Both the position numbers and the translations under genes were made by a program. From positions 86,104,032 through 86,168,031 of the forward strand of contig CM055092.1 of NCBI GenBank assembly GCA_029204225.1: a DNA stretch of 64,000 nucleotides, in the 5' to 3' direction. Below the pieces are notes generated by a model. That model searched no databases, was not told where the DNA came from, and worked only from the letters and a program-made list of their open reading frames with translations. This stretch comes from Diphasiastrum complanatum (taxonomy: Eukaryota; Streptophyta; Lycopodiopsida; Lycopodiales; Lycopodiaceae). This document shows positions 1-11,817 of the stretch, one piece after another (the stretch's first letter is position 1; every line of letters starts with the position of its first letter).

Positions 1-2648
1 TGGAATCTGATACGTGGATTACATTGGATCTGTTAGTTGACAGAAGCTTGTCCCTAGATTTGATGCATCAGTAGGGGTTTAAGCTTATCATTAACCAGAA
101 AGGATCTGGATGTAATATTGAACCATGTTAATTCTACTGTCTTAGTCACATAATCAAATGTGGATTCTGTGGTATCCATCTGATAGGCATGCCAATCATC
201 CAAGTAGAAGGATTCTCCAATGTTTGGGAATAAGAGATAATTTCCTATAGTGATTGTAGGACAGCTAGATGATTAATGGATCTCTAGAATATTAGAGGAG
301 GAGGTTAAGGGTTTTCTGGGAGGAAAAGCTAATGGTATAGGACATCAGTAATTTTGGAAAGGAAGTTCTAGGACTGTAAAGATCTGATGATCAATGGTGT
401 GCTTAGTGCCTAGTTGCGATATGAAAAAAAAGAAAACCATTTGATCAAATGTGGGGTATTTTGGAAAATTTTGAAGTTTAATCTAGATCCCAATGTGATA
501 TCTGATTATTTACAAAATCAGAGGCCCTCAAGTCTATTTCTCATTTTTTTAATTAATCCTTTACTTCTTAGTAATTTCTCAAATATAGGATATCAGACTG
601 ATTTATGTGATTCTAATTTCCAGCATGAAGTTATTCTTCTGAAAGACTATTATGTCATATAAATTACTACTTGTATGAATAGACTTGGAATTTAGATAAA
701 TTCTAATGTTAAAATGTTTCAATTTTTTAAACCATGGAATATCTCTGTTGCATAAATGGATGTCAATGGAGTAGTAGTTTCTATCACTCAGATTGAAAAT
801 ATTTGAAGAAGAAGTTCCGTGTGTAATAGGGTGAATCCTTTAGTGGAAGCACTTATTACTGACTTTTCTAGGATTTAGATATTTTCATATATCATCTTTC
901 TAGTTAACTTTTATTGAAATTTATAATTTCTTTAAAAGGAGGGGTGAAGTGGTGGGACAAAATTCTATTTGGGAATCTGTTGGTTGCATAGCTTTCGAAA
1001 GAAAACCAACTAGGGTATAGAAATGAGATTGGATATGAAAGGAATTTTGGATAGATTCAAAATAAGGTACCTAATTGGAACTTTTCGAATAAGAGGAATA
1101 CTTTAGGAATTGTGTGGACAATCTGGAACTAGAATAGGTTTGATATTTGAATCATTATCTATAAGTGGTACAGGGAAAGGTCAAAGGTTACTAATTCCAT
1201 TTTGGTTGGAATAGAAGTAGTGTTTGACCAAAATTTAAGTCGGAGAGTTCTATATTGGATCAACCTAATGGTTTTGATTTATATTGCTTGTAAGACGCAT
1301 GATTAGTGAATCATTTCGGTTCATCAGTTGAAATTATGTGCATTGGATATACAGTTTTCTTGGGATAGAGTATTCCTTAGTTAAGGAAGGGGCTCAACTC
1401 ATTAGTGATTGTATTCCAGAGAGCTGAAATGGATAATGAATCGTAATAAATCCAAGAATAATAACTGAATGGATATTCAGCAGGACTTTGGGTATCTAGA
1501 TGTGATTCTAGATTGTAATCTAAAGTTTTTGTGGTTGAAGATGATTATCATTTTGGTATTCGTTCAGTCTTTAATTACCAGTTGCTTATAGAACTTGAAT
1601 CTTGCACTTCAGTTAAAAAATCATGTTTTGAAGGTATTCCTAAATCCAGTATTTTCTTAATGGAAAGATTTTTGGAATGACTCTCACTTTTCCTGAGTTA
1701 TGTTAGACATATACTCCTCCAGTATCCTGTAAATGATTAAGTATAATTTGGATTTCAGAAAATTATGATTGACGAATCATATGACTCTAAATATTTATGG
1801 TTGACGAATCATAAATAGATACTTATTTATTGTCAGAGGATTATATGAAATTGTAATGATTCTTAAGTGTGATGATTAATTTTTGATCTATTATTTGAGT
1901 AAGAATTCAAATCAGTGTTTTTAAATCTCTCTACTCTAGTGTTATATTTGAGAACCTATGGATCTCACAAATTTCTCACAAGATAAGTATTTTATTTGTG
2001 GAGAATTGAATTTATCTAGTGGATGTCATTCTACTACAGTTTATGGTCTATAGATGCTTGAGTACAGTTCTTTATTTGAATTGGATCTCCGGTTATCTTA
2101 GGAGATAGACAAGTCTATTAAGATGAATGAATGTTATTTTCTTGCATTTGGTGCTAGGAACATGAGCATTTAACTTAGAAGAGTATCTGGGGTACTCAGA
2201 GTTGAGTTTTAATCATTCTATATCTTAATGATTCTCCTAGAGATTCTAGCTAAATGAATTATCATATTTTAGAATTTGGATTCTAAGAAGGATATTTGTA
2301 CTTGAAAGCTTATGAATTATCTGTTAGAGTTGTGGATAATTTTAGACTATAATTATAATTATTTTATTATTTCTTTAACTTTAGTCTCCTAAGTTAGGTT
2401 ATTTCCCCCAGTGTTTCATGTAAATGCTTTACATGAAGGTGATGTTACTAACTTATGGTGAATATAACCTAGTTGGTGTACTTTTAAAACCTGAGTTGTA
2501 CTCCAGTGTAGAGATTATCACTTGGAAAATAGGATTATCTCTGTGTACCTGTTTGATGTGAAAGTTAGACTAAGGATAATGATTTTCTAGGTTAATATTG
2601 AGAGTTAAAAGAATTGTTCCTATTATTCTTTCTTGTTTAGGGAAGAAT
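1..2648. other. AT-rich decayed sequence, no gene recognised
   Basis: No reading frame longer than about 80 codons and no recognisable domain. The sequence is AT-rich and full of short GGA/GAT words, which is compatible with an old, heavily mutated transposon body. It runs directly into the LTR-like segment that starts at 2649, so it may be the internal part of a long-dead gypsy-type element. That is inference from position only. Confidence 0.3.
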
Positions 2649-3058
2649 GTTATGTCCATGACCAGTAAGTAGGATTCAATATACTCCTAGTCTTGGATAC
2701 ACTGTACTCCAGTAAATCAAGCTGTTAGTTATGCCACGTCATACTGGATGTGACCTGAAAGTAACTAATTTCCTAGTGAGGCCCGGAACACACTAAATGG
2801 AGTTTAGACAAGGTTGAGACAATGTATGCATGTGTAGAGTTATCAATGTGTAGAGTTATCAATAGCAATTCTGTGAATAGTTGGTCCATGCTTAGAACTC
2901 TATTCTAGATGAATCTATGTATAGGGAACTTAGGGCTATGCATAGCTATGTGCCCAAGTTGCTTTTGGCTCTATATATTGAGGCCAAACTCGCCCTACTC
3001 CTCATTGTGATCATTGATTCATTGCCAAGATTTCACTCTACATTTCATCCTTAGCCCT
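2649..3058 (+). repeat. Possible decayed LTR (gypsy-like)
   Basis: Begins TGTTATGTCC right after a purine-rich stretch (TTTAGGGAAGAA), as a 3' LTR follows a polypurine tract. It contains a TATA-like CTCTATATATTGAGG near 2972. No second LTR copy or target duplication was found in the window, so the right boundary is approximate. A chance resemblance is possible. Confidence 0.3.
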
Positions 3059-3420
3059 TGGTCCTTGGCCCTAAACCCTAAACACTAAAGCCTTAATACT
3101 AACCTTAAACCCTAAACCCTAAGCCCTAAGCCCTAGACCCTAAACCCTATACTCTAAACCCTAAGCCCTTAGCCCTAAACCCTAAATCTTGAATCATAAG
3201 CCCTAAGCCCTAAGCCCTAAATTTTAAACCCTAAATCCTAAACCTTTAATTGTAAACCCTAAGCCCTAAATCCTAAACTCTGAACCCTAAGCCCTTAGCC
3301 CTAAATCCTAAACCTGAATCCTAAATCCTAAACCCTTAAACCTTAATCCTAAATCCTAAACCCTTAAACCTTAATCCTAAATCCTAAACCCTTCTCCCTT
3401 GGCCCTTAGCCTTTAGTTAT
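3059..3420. repeat. Interstitial telomere-like repeat block
   Basis: Dozens of degenerate copies of CCCTAAA, CCCTAAG and CCCTAAT in loose tandem, the C-rich strand of the plant (TTTAGGG)n telomere repeat. Copies are interrupted by CTTAAT, CTTGG and similar variants, so this is an old interstitial block and not a chromosome end. Further right (3420-3600) it fades into CCCTTAGCC/CCCTTGG variants. Confidence 0.75.
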
Positions 3421-3611
3421 TTGTCCTTCGTTGTCCTTCATCCTTAGCCCTTGATCCTTGGCCCTTATTCCTTGGCCCTTATTTCTTAGCCTTTGGTCGT
3501 TAGCCCTAATCCTTCTCCCTTGGACCTTAACCCTTAGCCCTTCGCTTGTCCCTTTACGCTTAATTTTTAATCTTTGGTCCTTAGTTGTTGGCCCTTAGCA
3601 TATAATCTGTG

Positions 3612-3790
<179 letters not shown>

Positions 3791-3849
3791 ATTTAATGGG
3801 GGAAAGAGAAATCTTTTGTACATATACATGAGAGATATACACTGCATTT

Positions 3850-3985
3850 TCTAATACCAGGCGGATCTATGGTATTAAAGAAAATAAGTTTTCTATTACC
3901 AGTCGGGACATAATTTACAAACTTCAAACTGGTATGGATCGAATTGGTATTGCAAAGATAATACCACCCGGTCATAAACCCGGAT
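3850..3985. repeat. Fragment of GGTAT/ATACC-word element
   Basis: Repeats the words ATACCAG, CTGGTAT, TGGTATT and ATACCAC in both orientations, the same vocabulary as the complete element at 8150-8567 and the fragment at 5068-5306. No terminal repeats or target duplication could be defined, so this is a partial or decayed copy. Confidence 0.4.
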
Positions 3986-5067
3986 ATAGATAGTTAGAAT
4001 TTTAGTGTTTCCAGACAGTTCATAAAAGAGGAGCAGAGTTCAAAAGTTGTATAATCAGCACAAGCATAATGGGAATGCATATCTTACTACGATGGTCTCA
4101 GTTCTTCCTGCACATTACCAATTTAAAATCGCGGATCCCCTTTCTTCAAGCCCCCCCCCCCCCCCCCCCCCCCCTTTCTTCTTCTTCATGTATTTCAGTC
4201 GAATGTTGCTTGTTGAGAAAGAGAGAGTAGGGATCGTGACTAACTGTGGGGGATATGATGACTCTCTGCTGATCAAAGAGGAAGAAGAGAAGTGAGGCTG
4301 CGTTGAGAGACAAGGTTGTCAATGCCCTGTTGATAGACTCATGAACGGTTGGGCAAGGGTGCTCTTCAACACTCCTTCGCCTCTGAAAGTATCTTTCCCA
4401 GATTATTGTATCCATTCATGGTTGAGCACGACTATTTGATAGCTATTTGAAGATGTGGAAGTAGGGTACATCTCAAGCAAATGTTTCTGGCCACGGATGC
4501 TTGTTGCCTGGTGAGTGTTGAGCCAGATATGTGTTGCAATGCAGGCTAATATTGATCCACTGACTATCTATTGAGGCTAAGGCCTTCTGACCAGGGAAGG
4601 AATGCTACCATTCCTAAGGCATAGACTACTTCTCAACACCCCTTATGACAGAACCAAACCAAACTTTTACAGACACTGAGACAAGGCATTACTTCTCAGA
4701 ACTCATAAATGCAATACTCAGACTACTGGTGAAATTATCTTCCACATCAAACATATTGTCAAACGGACTATCATACCAACTTTGATTCAAATACATGGTC
4801 CTTTGTATCTCTTTGTATGGTGGTTGGCACTTCCAATAACCAACAATGAGCAAGGAGGTGTCCAACAGCCAACAACGTGTGAGGAGCAAATGAGGCGCAA
4901 CATCAGCCACCAACGAGCACGAGAGACATGATCAATGGGAATAAACCAGCTACAGTCTAGTCTTTCATGAGATATGAGAAACGGACGGTGTATTTAATAT
5001 GAGTATTAATGTCATTTAATAATTATTTGAAGGCTTGTAATTAAAATAAATTTTTTTGAGATATGAT
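3986..5067. other. Intergenic, no gene recognised
   Basis: Contains a homopolymer C run (about 4151-4174) that is prone to length error. The small open frames here have no recognisable domain or codon signature. Nothing else can be supported. Confidence 0.5.
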
Positions 5068-5306
5068 ACCCGAGCATAGGGTTGTACCCTCAATTTTGCC
5101 TTGGTCCAGGTATATCCCAGGTATTTCATATTTGTATACCACATTGGTCTGGTTTTGACCATGGTATTGCCAATCTGATACCAGAGGCATCCTGGTAATT
5201 GGCGGATATCTCATTTTTATGTACCAGGCTGGTAGGGGTTATGATATCCGAGTTGATACTCGGGTTGATACCAGCCATAACCCCATATACCCACCCAACA
5301 CTGGTG
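5068..5306. mobile_element. Truncated GGTAT-word hAT-like element
   Basis: Repeats GATACC/GGTAT/GGTACC-like words in both orientations and ends in CCCACCCAACACTG. That is the reverse complement of the CAGTGTTGGGTGGG terminus of the element at 8150-8567. The matching left terminus was not found, so it looks truncated or decayed on the left. A short (TA)n tract follows at about 5366-5384. Confidence 0.55.
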
Positions 5307-5592
5307 TCCACCCGCCGTGATGGGTGGAGCCTCCCATTTTTTTTAAACGTAATTTTTTTTCAAAATATATATATATATATATATTTTTTCTCTCGATTTT
5401 TTTTCGTATTTGGATGGAGATCCCATCATACATTTATACATTTCAAGCTTCAATCTGAACGTTTTAGGGCATCTATGTTCTTATCATAACCTAACCCTAA
5501 CATCTAACCTAATAGACTATCCTGGATCAATAATAATTACATGCATAAAAACAACATAATTAACATGTTCTTGATGTATGTAGTGAGTATGA

Positions 5593-6168
5593 TCACTCAT
5601 TACAATTTTTTGAGCTCCAAGTTGTCAAATGTAGTGAGAGCTCCATAAAGGTTGTCATCAAGATACAAGCTTTGTCTTTGGTAGGTTGTTGAATGATCAC
5701 CTTGGGCTGCAAAATGTGAGTCTCCTCTTCAAAATAAACATGAAAACCAGTAGCTTTCAATAAGATCCAACTTTTGTATGAAGCACATACAATGAAAGCT
5801 TGAGATATCACCATCTTGACTTTATCAAACAAAACAATGAACTCCAACTTGGCATCCTTCCAATGAAGGTATTCATTCCTTGGAAATTCAAGAGTGAATG
5901 GATCACAAGATGAGGCCTTTAAAAACATATTTGAAACTCCAATCAAAGTAGTAATGATCACTATTTCATCATCATAAGATATAGGATGAAAAACAATGTT
6001 CACACTAGCATCATCAAAGGACTTTGTCAAATACATGACATGTTTTTTATCAAACACAAAATAAGATGAGTAAAGGGAGATATGGATAAACTTCCTTACT
6101 GCTCCTTTCTCTTTTTTCTTCATCATGCTCACTCCCTCTTGGTGTTGATGATGAAAACATGGATCCAA
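5593..6168 (-). CDS. Unrecognised 191-codon ORF
   Basis: The longest uninterrupted frame in the first 12 kb, starting at an ATG with a basic and His-rich N-terminus (MMKKKEKGAVRK near residue 15). I do not recognise a domain, signal peptide or membrane segment. A composition with regular Lys, Glu and aromatic residues makes it more protein-like than its neighbours. It sits in a repeat-rich region with no obvious partner gene. It could be an exon of an unknown gene, a transposon remnant or a chance ORF in A/T-rich DNA. Confidence 0.3.
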   Translation of the reverse strand: MDPCFHHQHQEGVSMMKKKEKGAVRKFIHISLYSSYFVFDKKHVMYLTKSFDDASVNIVFHPISYDDEIVIITTLIGVSNMFLKASSCDPFTLEFPRNEYLHWKDAKLEFIVLFDKVKMVISQAFIVCASYKSWILLKATGFHVYFEEETHILQPKVIIQQPTKDKACILMTTFMELSLHLTTWSSKNCNE

Positions 6169-7387
6169 ACCATGGTCTTCTTCAAGAATCTCAAGGACTT
6201 TGTTTTCAAGTCTCCAAACCTGAATTTTCTCCTTCTCAATATGATTCTTTCAAGTCAACAAAACAATCACCAAGATTATTTATACCAAATTTACTAGTCC
6301 ACAATTGCTTACACTAGCAATTTGCATTACATACTTGTTGAACTTGAAACTAATGAGGCCAAATACTCTTGTAGGACTTGGTCTTGTTAGTGGTAGCCTT
6401 GCCATGTAGGATTACCCCGCAAGTAAATGTACTACCTAGATTTTAGTTTGGAAGAGATAAATGTGAGCACAATAGGAGATGAGATGGTTCCAATCTTAAT
6501 GAGATTGAGAGGGAGAGAGGTGAGGTCCAAGGGTGGGAGCTCAAAGGTAGTGCCAATCTCTTAATGAGATTGAGAGGGATTGAAGAAGTCTTTGATGTTA
6601 ACTAGAAGAAAGTTTTAGACTCTCACTACAAGAACATGCATCTCATCCAAGTATTAACTTGATTGACTGAGGTCTAAAAAGGAAGGGGCAACAAAGCTCT
6701 TACCTTTATTATCAAAAGCTTGAATATATAGAGACAGAAGAGAGAGAAATAATGGAGATGGAAGAAAATGAGGAGATTTTTCTGCTCACAATTCTAAATT
6801 TGATTTAGATGGGTCCCAACCTTTCACAATAGAATCATAGTTTTTGAAGTTCAATGATGTTGACCTTTTTGGTGAGATTTAAGGAAGCCGACATGAATAG
6901 TGATGAAATGGGAGGTGGGAGGGACCCATTCCATAGGATGAGTGTCTTAACAATAGGAGAAATGATATGGTCTCTAGAGAAAGAAAGATGTATATATGAC
7001 CAAGATTTGAAATATTAGAAGAGAGAAGGTATTTCGTTATAGAAGGAAAGAGAGAAAGGTAGACTTAGGAAAAATCCATAGGTTAAGACAATCTTTAGTA
7101 CAAAAATCAATAGAATAAATAAAAATACCAGCTTGATTTCCTCTGAATCTATATGGCCCAAATGACATAACCCAATTGGGTTCATCAAGAGGTGAATGAA
7201 ATGCCATGTAGGGATTGAAAGCACACAACTCTTATGTTCAGCCTATTCCATTGATTTAGACATAGAATTTTCAAAAGGTGGCTTGCCTAAGAAGTATACC
7301 CAACCACTGTAGATTGAGCAATCAATGAATCAAACAATGTTTTGTAGTTTACTTTGTTTGCTTCATAGTGGGATTTCACTAACTAGC
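6169..7387. other. Intergenic, no gene recognised
   Basis: AT-rich sequence with GAGAGAGA-like purine stretches and short frames only. Two overlapping minus-strand frames at 7015-7228 have no known domain. No RNA gene or regulatory site can be supported. Confidence 0.4.
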
Positions 7388-7553
7388 ATGACCAGTTTGC
7401 CTAGTGTAGATGCCAATCCCACAAGGTGAATCAGAAGTATAATGTGTGCAGTGATGTTTTGGTCCAAGTCATGACTAGTTTGCCTAGTGTAGATGCCAAG
7501 TCCACAAGGTGAATTAGATGTATAATGTGTGCGGTGTTTTGGGCTTGGAGCTT
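7388..7553. repeat. Tandem duplication, about 83-bp unit, two copies
   Basis: Two adjacent copies of a unit containing GTTTGCCTAGTGTAGATGCC followed by CACAAGGTGAAT and TATAATGTGTGC. The phrase starts near 7393 and again near 7476. The copies differ by a few substitutions, so the duplication is not recent. Confidence 0.8.
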
Positions 7554-8141
7554 TGCCCCTCCACACTTGAAAATGGTATTAGAATTCAATCTTGCTAGTA
7601 TAGCTCCAATGGTGAGTGACCTCTAGTAATGTTGAGTGTGACTACACTTGTGTAACTAGTCTCTAGTGAAACACCATGAGGGCAAGTGATGGCTTATGTT
7701 ATGTTACAAACATGGTATATGAGTACATGAGTACATGTTGACACCTATTAGTTAGACATTCATAACGAATTCAAATGTTCGTATGTTTCACGTCCATTTT
7801 TTGTTTCTCCTATATATGTGCCTTATTTTCATTTCACATTCTATATCTAAGATTTGTGCACTTCTCTCCATTACAATTATGTAAACGAGGGCTACATATC
7901 TATGAGCTTATTTTGAGTAAGATGGGCATTTTGTAATTATTCTTAATAGTAGCTCCTAATAGCTAAGTAAACTTTGTTTGCAAAAAATAACGGAGATCAT
8001 TACAATTAGGTGATTTTAGTCCCTAATGTTCTCTTGACACATAGAGACAAATGCATTCCAACAAAGAGTAACTAAGGTATTTTGTTGGGGTACATAATAA
8101 ATGTTATCATAGCAAAACATATTAAACATTGCATTATTGGA

Positions 8142-8575
8142 GTTAAAACCAGTGTTGGGTGGGTATCCAATTTTTTGATATCAACTGGTTAATGGTACTA
8201 GTTGGTATCAATATAAGGAGGTATACAAGTTGTAGACTGGTATAAACCAGGCTGGTACCACAAGCAACAGATTATCAACCTAGGTATAAACATGTACGTG
8301 CTAAAAATAGTTTTTAAAAAGGATAATATCATAATTTGAGATATAAAAATCTAAAATATCAATTTTTTTACTAAATATAGTACTACTTTTGATACAATGC
8401 CAAAAATCCACAAAATCTCCCAAACCCGGATGAATATTAACATAGTTAATACTGGGAGATCTGGTTGGTATTACAAAATCATGTATCAGTCGGGTAGTTT
8501 ATGTGATACCATGTACCCATTATTGATACCAGTTGGGACCTATCTATATACCCGCCCACCAACATTGGTTAACAC
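8142..8575. mobile_element. hAT-like non-autonomous element built from GGTATACC-type words
   Basis: The element body is 8150-8567 (418 bp). The left end reads CAGTGTTGGGTGGGTAT and the right end, read inward on the other strand, CAATGTTGGTGGGCGGGTAT. It is flanked by an 8-bp direct repeat, GTTAAAAC (8142-8149) and GTTAACAC (8568-8575), one mismatch. An 8-bp duplication and CA-GTG-like termini are typical of hAT transposons. There is no transposase ORF. The interior repeats TGGTAT, GATACCA, GGTACC and TATACC many times in both orientations. Confidence 0.75.
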
Positions 8576-9430
8576 CTATAGCTTCAAGTATTGGTTTTTG
8601 AAATATTTACTTGAGTATATATCAAAGTCAATTTGAAACACAATGTAATCTATTGAAAGAAAATAAGTATGGTGATTAATATGTCGCTCGAAACTTTGCA
8701 TTAAGGAAGGCATTCAAATAGTTAAAAAATAAAAAAGCAAAGATTATCTTTTATAAGAATAAAAAAAAAACCCTATTAACACTCAAATCCACTCAGAGTG
8801 ACACCTCAACTTTTAGCAAATAGTCATGAAAGGCTCATCTTATCGCTATAAAGCTAAAAATGAACTGTCCCGCTACTTTTACTGTCCACGTGTCATTAGC
8901 AAGCTGACCCGCTGCATATGTCATTATTAGTCTATCACTAAGCTTCCTCGGTAACGCAAGTCAATGATAGGGCTCACTTGAGGTAAAAATATGTCTCTGT
9001 GCGATTGGCTTATATGACTTATTGACAACACTATGACATATATGAATGGATCATTGGGCTAATTGAGCACCCAAGGGCCAAGGGGCTAAGATGTTTGGTC
9101 GTGCTTTTAATGGCCAGCAATGTCGTAGTATTGAGAGAAATGATACATGGACATATCCAGCGAATCAGGGCTCTCCGCGTGGAATTAAATAGAAAATAAA
9201 AAAGAAAAACTCACATGTGCATTAGTTATTACTTTACTATTTTAATTATTATATTTTGCGTGATGCAAATCTCATGCCTGCAGCTGCTTTGCGTGTTCGC
9301 TAGATTACAAAGCCAATTTCATTTCGACGGGTATGCATGTCTTTCATAATGACGTGTGAAAAGCCGAGTTCCTGGTTTTCTGCCCTTCCGAAGGTTGCAG
9401 AGCTTGTATTCCTGGATTTTTTGTTTTTGA
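8576..9430. other. Intergenic, no gene recognised
   Basis: AT-rich sequence with no frame of note. It lies just upstream of the C/T-rich possible leader at 9.44 kb, so it may include promoter sequence, but I see no defined box that I would assign. Confidence 0.4.
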
Positions 9431-9439
9431 ATGGCATTT

Positions 9440-9650
9440 CAAAATGACGTTGACGGGATCAAAGGCAAACTTCCAGAACACTCCCCCTCTTTTCTCTCTT
9501 CCCTCCTTGCGTCCTCGCTTCTGTCTCTCCGCCGCTGGCTTGCGATGGCGACGACGATCATGGCGTTGTTTCCCCGCTAAAGAATTTATCCATCGCCAAA
9601 GCATTCAACAATCGGCAGCAATCTCCTGAAAGTCTTACTAATATGATCTT
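9440..9650 (+). promoter_or_regulatory. Possible 5' leader with C/T-rich tract and short uORF
   Basis: A sharp change from AT-rich flanks to C/T-rich, CpG-containing sequence (CTCCCCCTCTTTTCTCTC, then CTCCGCCGCTGG). It is followed by a 12-codon ORF, ATG GCG ACG ACG ... TAA, at 9545-9580. This resembles the 5' untranslated region of a plant gene. It is on the same strand as PIEZO and 10 kb upstream of its first identified exon, so it might be that gene's leader, but it could belong to an unrelated transcript. Confidence 0.35.
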
Positions 9651-10655
9651 ATCTCACGGCTTCATCAGTTTTTCCTGCTCTTTAAGCCTTTCATTTTCAT
9701 AATTTTACGATTCAAACATTCATCTAATAATGAGCAGGACAAAACAGATCAATTAATGAGCAGGAACAATACAGATCCACGGCAGAAAAGCTCTCCATTT
9801 CTACAGCGGATTGCATGAGGTAATTCATCTTCATCTACAACGAATAGGATTCGATTATCTTCATATGTGGCGTCACAATCTCCGTTTAGCTGCTGTTTTA
9901 TTAGTTTTTGATCATTGCTTCTATGACCTTCATAATAGGTTGTTCTACTCTCGATAATGTTGAGATGTAGGATATAAAACAGCAATGAAGACTGATTTGA
10001 TCATTTTTAACACTACGTCTTGGTTTTATCCAGAAAATGTAAATGCGGCAGATTATCGTCTAGTTACAGATCTACCTATTGTTCAATCGCAATGCTCAGA
10101 AATACTCTGCGTTCCTCCGTTTGCTTTTACAAAGCAATCTAAAAATTGAAACACAGGACGAACATTGATATTTGAGGAGTTTTCATTTTGAGCTTGTATA
10201 TCAATTTTGCAAGTCTACACGTGATCGTTGCGGTCGATTCCAGAAGGATGAGATTGAAAAGCATGGGATAGAACGAATTACGGCTTCGGATTAGGGGCAT
10301 TTCGTTGCCCTTTACATAATGCAGACCTTCTCGATTGGGGCCTTTGTCCCATTAACTCTTCTCTCTGGTAAAACTTATTTCCTTGTCTTTTCCGGTGCAG
10401 TGGCTGTGAAATAAAATGCAGTCTTAGAAAATATGCTTTTGGATCAGCTTCTCGCATGATTGTGTCTTTCAATTTTAATTTGTATGCATGAAAGAAATAT
10501 GTGGTCAAAATGTTGTGACCGGTAAGTTGAATAGAATAAAGGACAAACGCCTCTTCTTCATCGGTTCTATAAATCCGACATGTAAGCTCAATTAGCTCAA
10601 GTAACTAGATCGGTAACCGTAGACAAGAATTCTTTGAATTCCAGTACGCGTCAGC
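9651..10655. other. Non-repetitive region, no gene recognised
   Basis: Sequence looks single-copy, with no transposon signature, but no domain-bearing frame. It may be intron or 5' leader of a transcript starting near 9.44 kb. That is inference from position and composition only. Confidence 0.35.
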
Positions 10656-10943
10656 ATGGGAAGCCCTTTTGCGGAAGAAAAGTTTCATGCAAGGAGAAAT
10701 TGGTGCATGATTCAGATGTGTGACGGAATGGTATCCTTGATTCTTGTTTTGCTGCTGCTTCACATGTTCTGCACTTCAATATCATTAGAAAATATTTCAC
10801 TTCCTTTCGAGGAACAAGCACAAGTGGAATATGCTCTCAAGAAGACTTTACTTAGCAACAAATTTCAGGTCCAGCAGATGCATCCAATATATGGTGCCGA
10901 GCCGTGTTTTTTGACATCTTTCTTTCTTGTAGTGTACAACTAG
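10656..10943 (+). CDS. Unassigned ORF with a hydrophobic segment
   Basis: A 95-codon frame from an ATG. Residues about 25-45 form a hydrophobic run (MVSLILVLLLLHMF) followed by a polar stretch rich in Glu, Gln and Lys. That pattern would fit a signal peptide or a membrane anchor and a short luminal part. I do not recognise the family. A GTCCAG at the end of the polar stretch could be a splice donor, so only the part to about 10868 may be exonic. It could be an exon of an unknown gene or a chance frame. It does not resemble the PIEZO N-terminus. Confidence 0.3.
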   Translation: MGSPFAEEKFHARRNWCMIQMCDGMVSLILVLLLLHMFCTSISLENISLPFEEQAQVEYALKKTLLSNKFQVQQMHPIYGAEPCFLTSFFLVVYN

Positions 10944-11649
10944 TTGCAGAAACTCATCCTTTTCACGCAAGAGGGTTGAGGGGTCTACACCAAAATATTG
11001 GTATAATAAAAACATGGCGCCGGCAAAACCTTCGGAGGCTTTTCTTTTATAGACTAGAGGATTTCGTTCATGCTGTTGTGCAGCAATAACCTGTATGCAT
11101 CAACGAAGTTGAGGCAGAAAAAGTAGCAAGAACTTTGAAAAGTGTGGAGTATCGGTTTCAGCGATGGCAGGATTTAGGAAGCAGGGTTTCTGCGATGGCA
11201 GGGTTTAGAATATAGTTGAGGACCTTTATGGGTGGCCCAGTACCAGTTGAATTGATGGAAAGAAAAAATGAGGATTCTATTAAGTGATGCGAGGGAGATG
11301 CGATGGCGAGCGATGGAAGTGAGAAATCTTTAGTTAGTTTGTCTTCGGCTGCTACTGTCTATTCAGACCTTTTTTGGTGACGTAGAATTCGCTGGTGAGG
11401 TAGAATTCGCTGGTGATGAATCCGCACAACAACGGAAGCGAGATAATCTGACTGAAGCGAGTGTTGGACAGCCGTTTGTAGGAAATCCAAAATTAGGGCA
11501 AGCTGCTTGATACGAGGTGGTGGCCATGCTTGGCATGGTGATATAAACTTGTGAAGGAGTTCAGACCTCGTATCAGCGTTTGATGTGTCTTAAAGATCAC
11601 AGTTTCTCATCATCGTTTCTTCTGCATCTGGTTAGCCTGTCAGATGCGA

Positions 11650-11817
11650 TCTGAGTGGTGTGTTGCAGTGACAGGAAATAGTGGAGCAGCATTGCAATTC
11701 TGACCCGAAATTCAGATCAAAAGCATTTGAGCATCTGAGTGGCGCGTTGCAGTGACAGGAAATAGTGGAGCAGCATTGCAATTCTGACCCGAAATCCAGA
11801 TCAAAAGCATTTCAGCA
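11650..11817. repeat. Tandem duplication, 84-bp unit, two copies
   Basis: Two head-to-tail copies beginning CTGAGTGG at 11651 and 11735. Both contain GTTGCAGTGACAGGAAATAG and GCAATTCTGACCCGAAAT. Only a handful of differences are visible, so the duplication is fairly recent. An A-rich tract follows at about 11853-11879. Confidence 0.9.

Noticed and set aside
3059-3420. True chromosome end
   Set aside because: The telomere-like repeats are degenerate and flanked by ordinary sequence on both sides.
9344-9604. Minus-strand Arg/Lys-rich ORF at the possible leader
   Set aside because: It is the antisense of a C/T-rich tract; no homology recognised.
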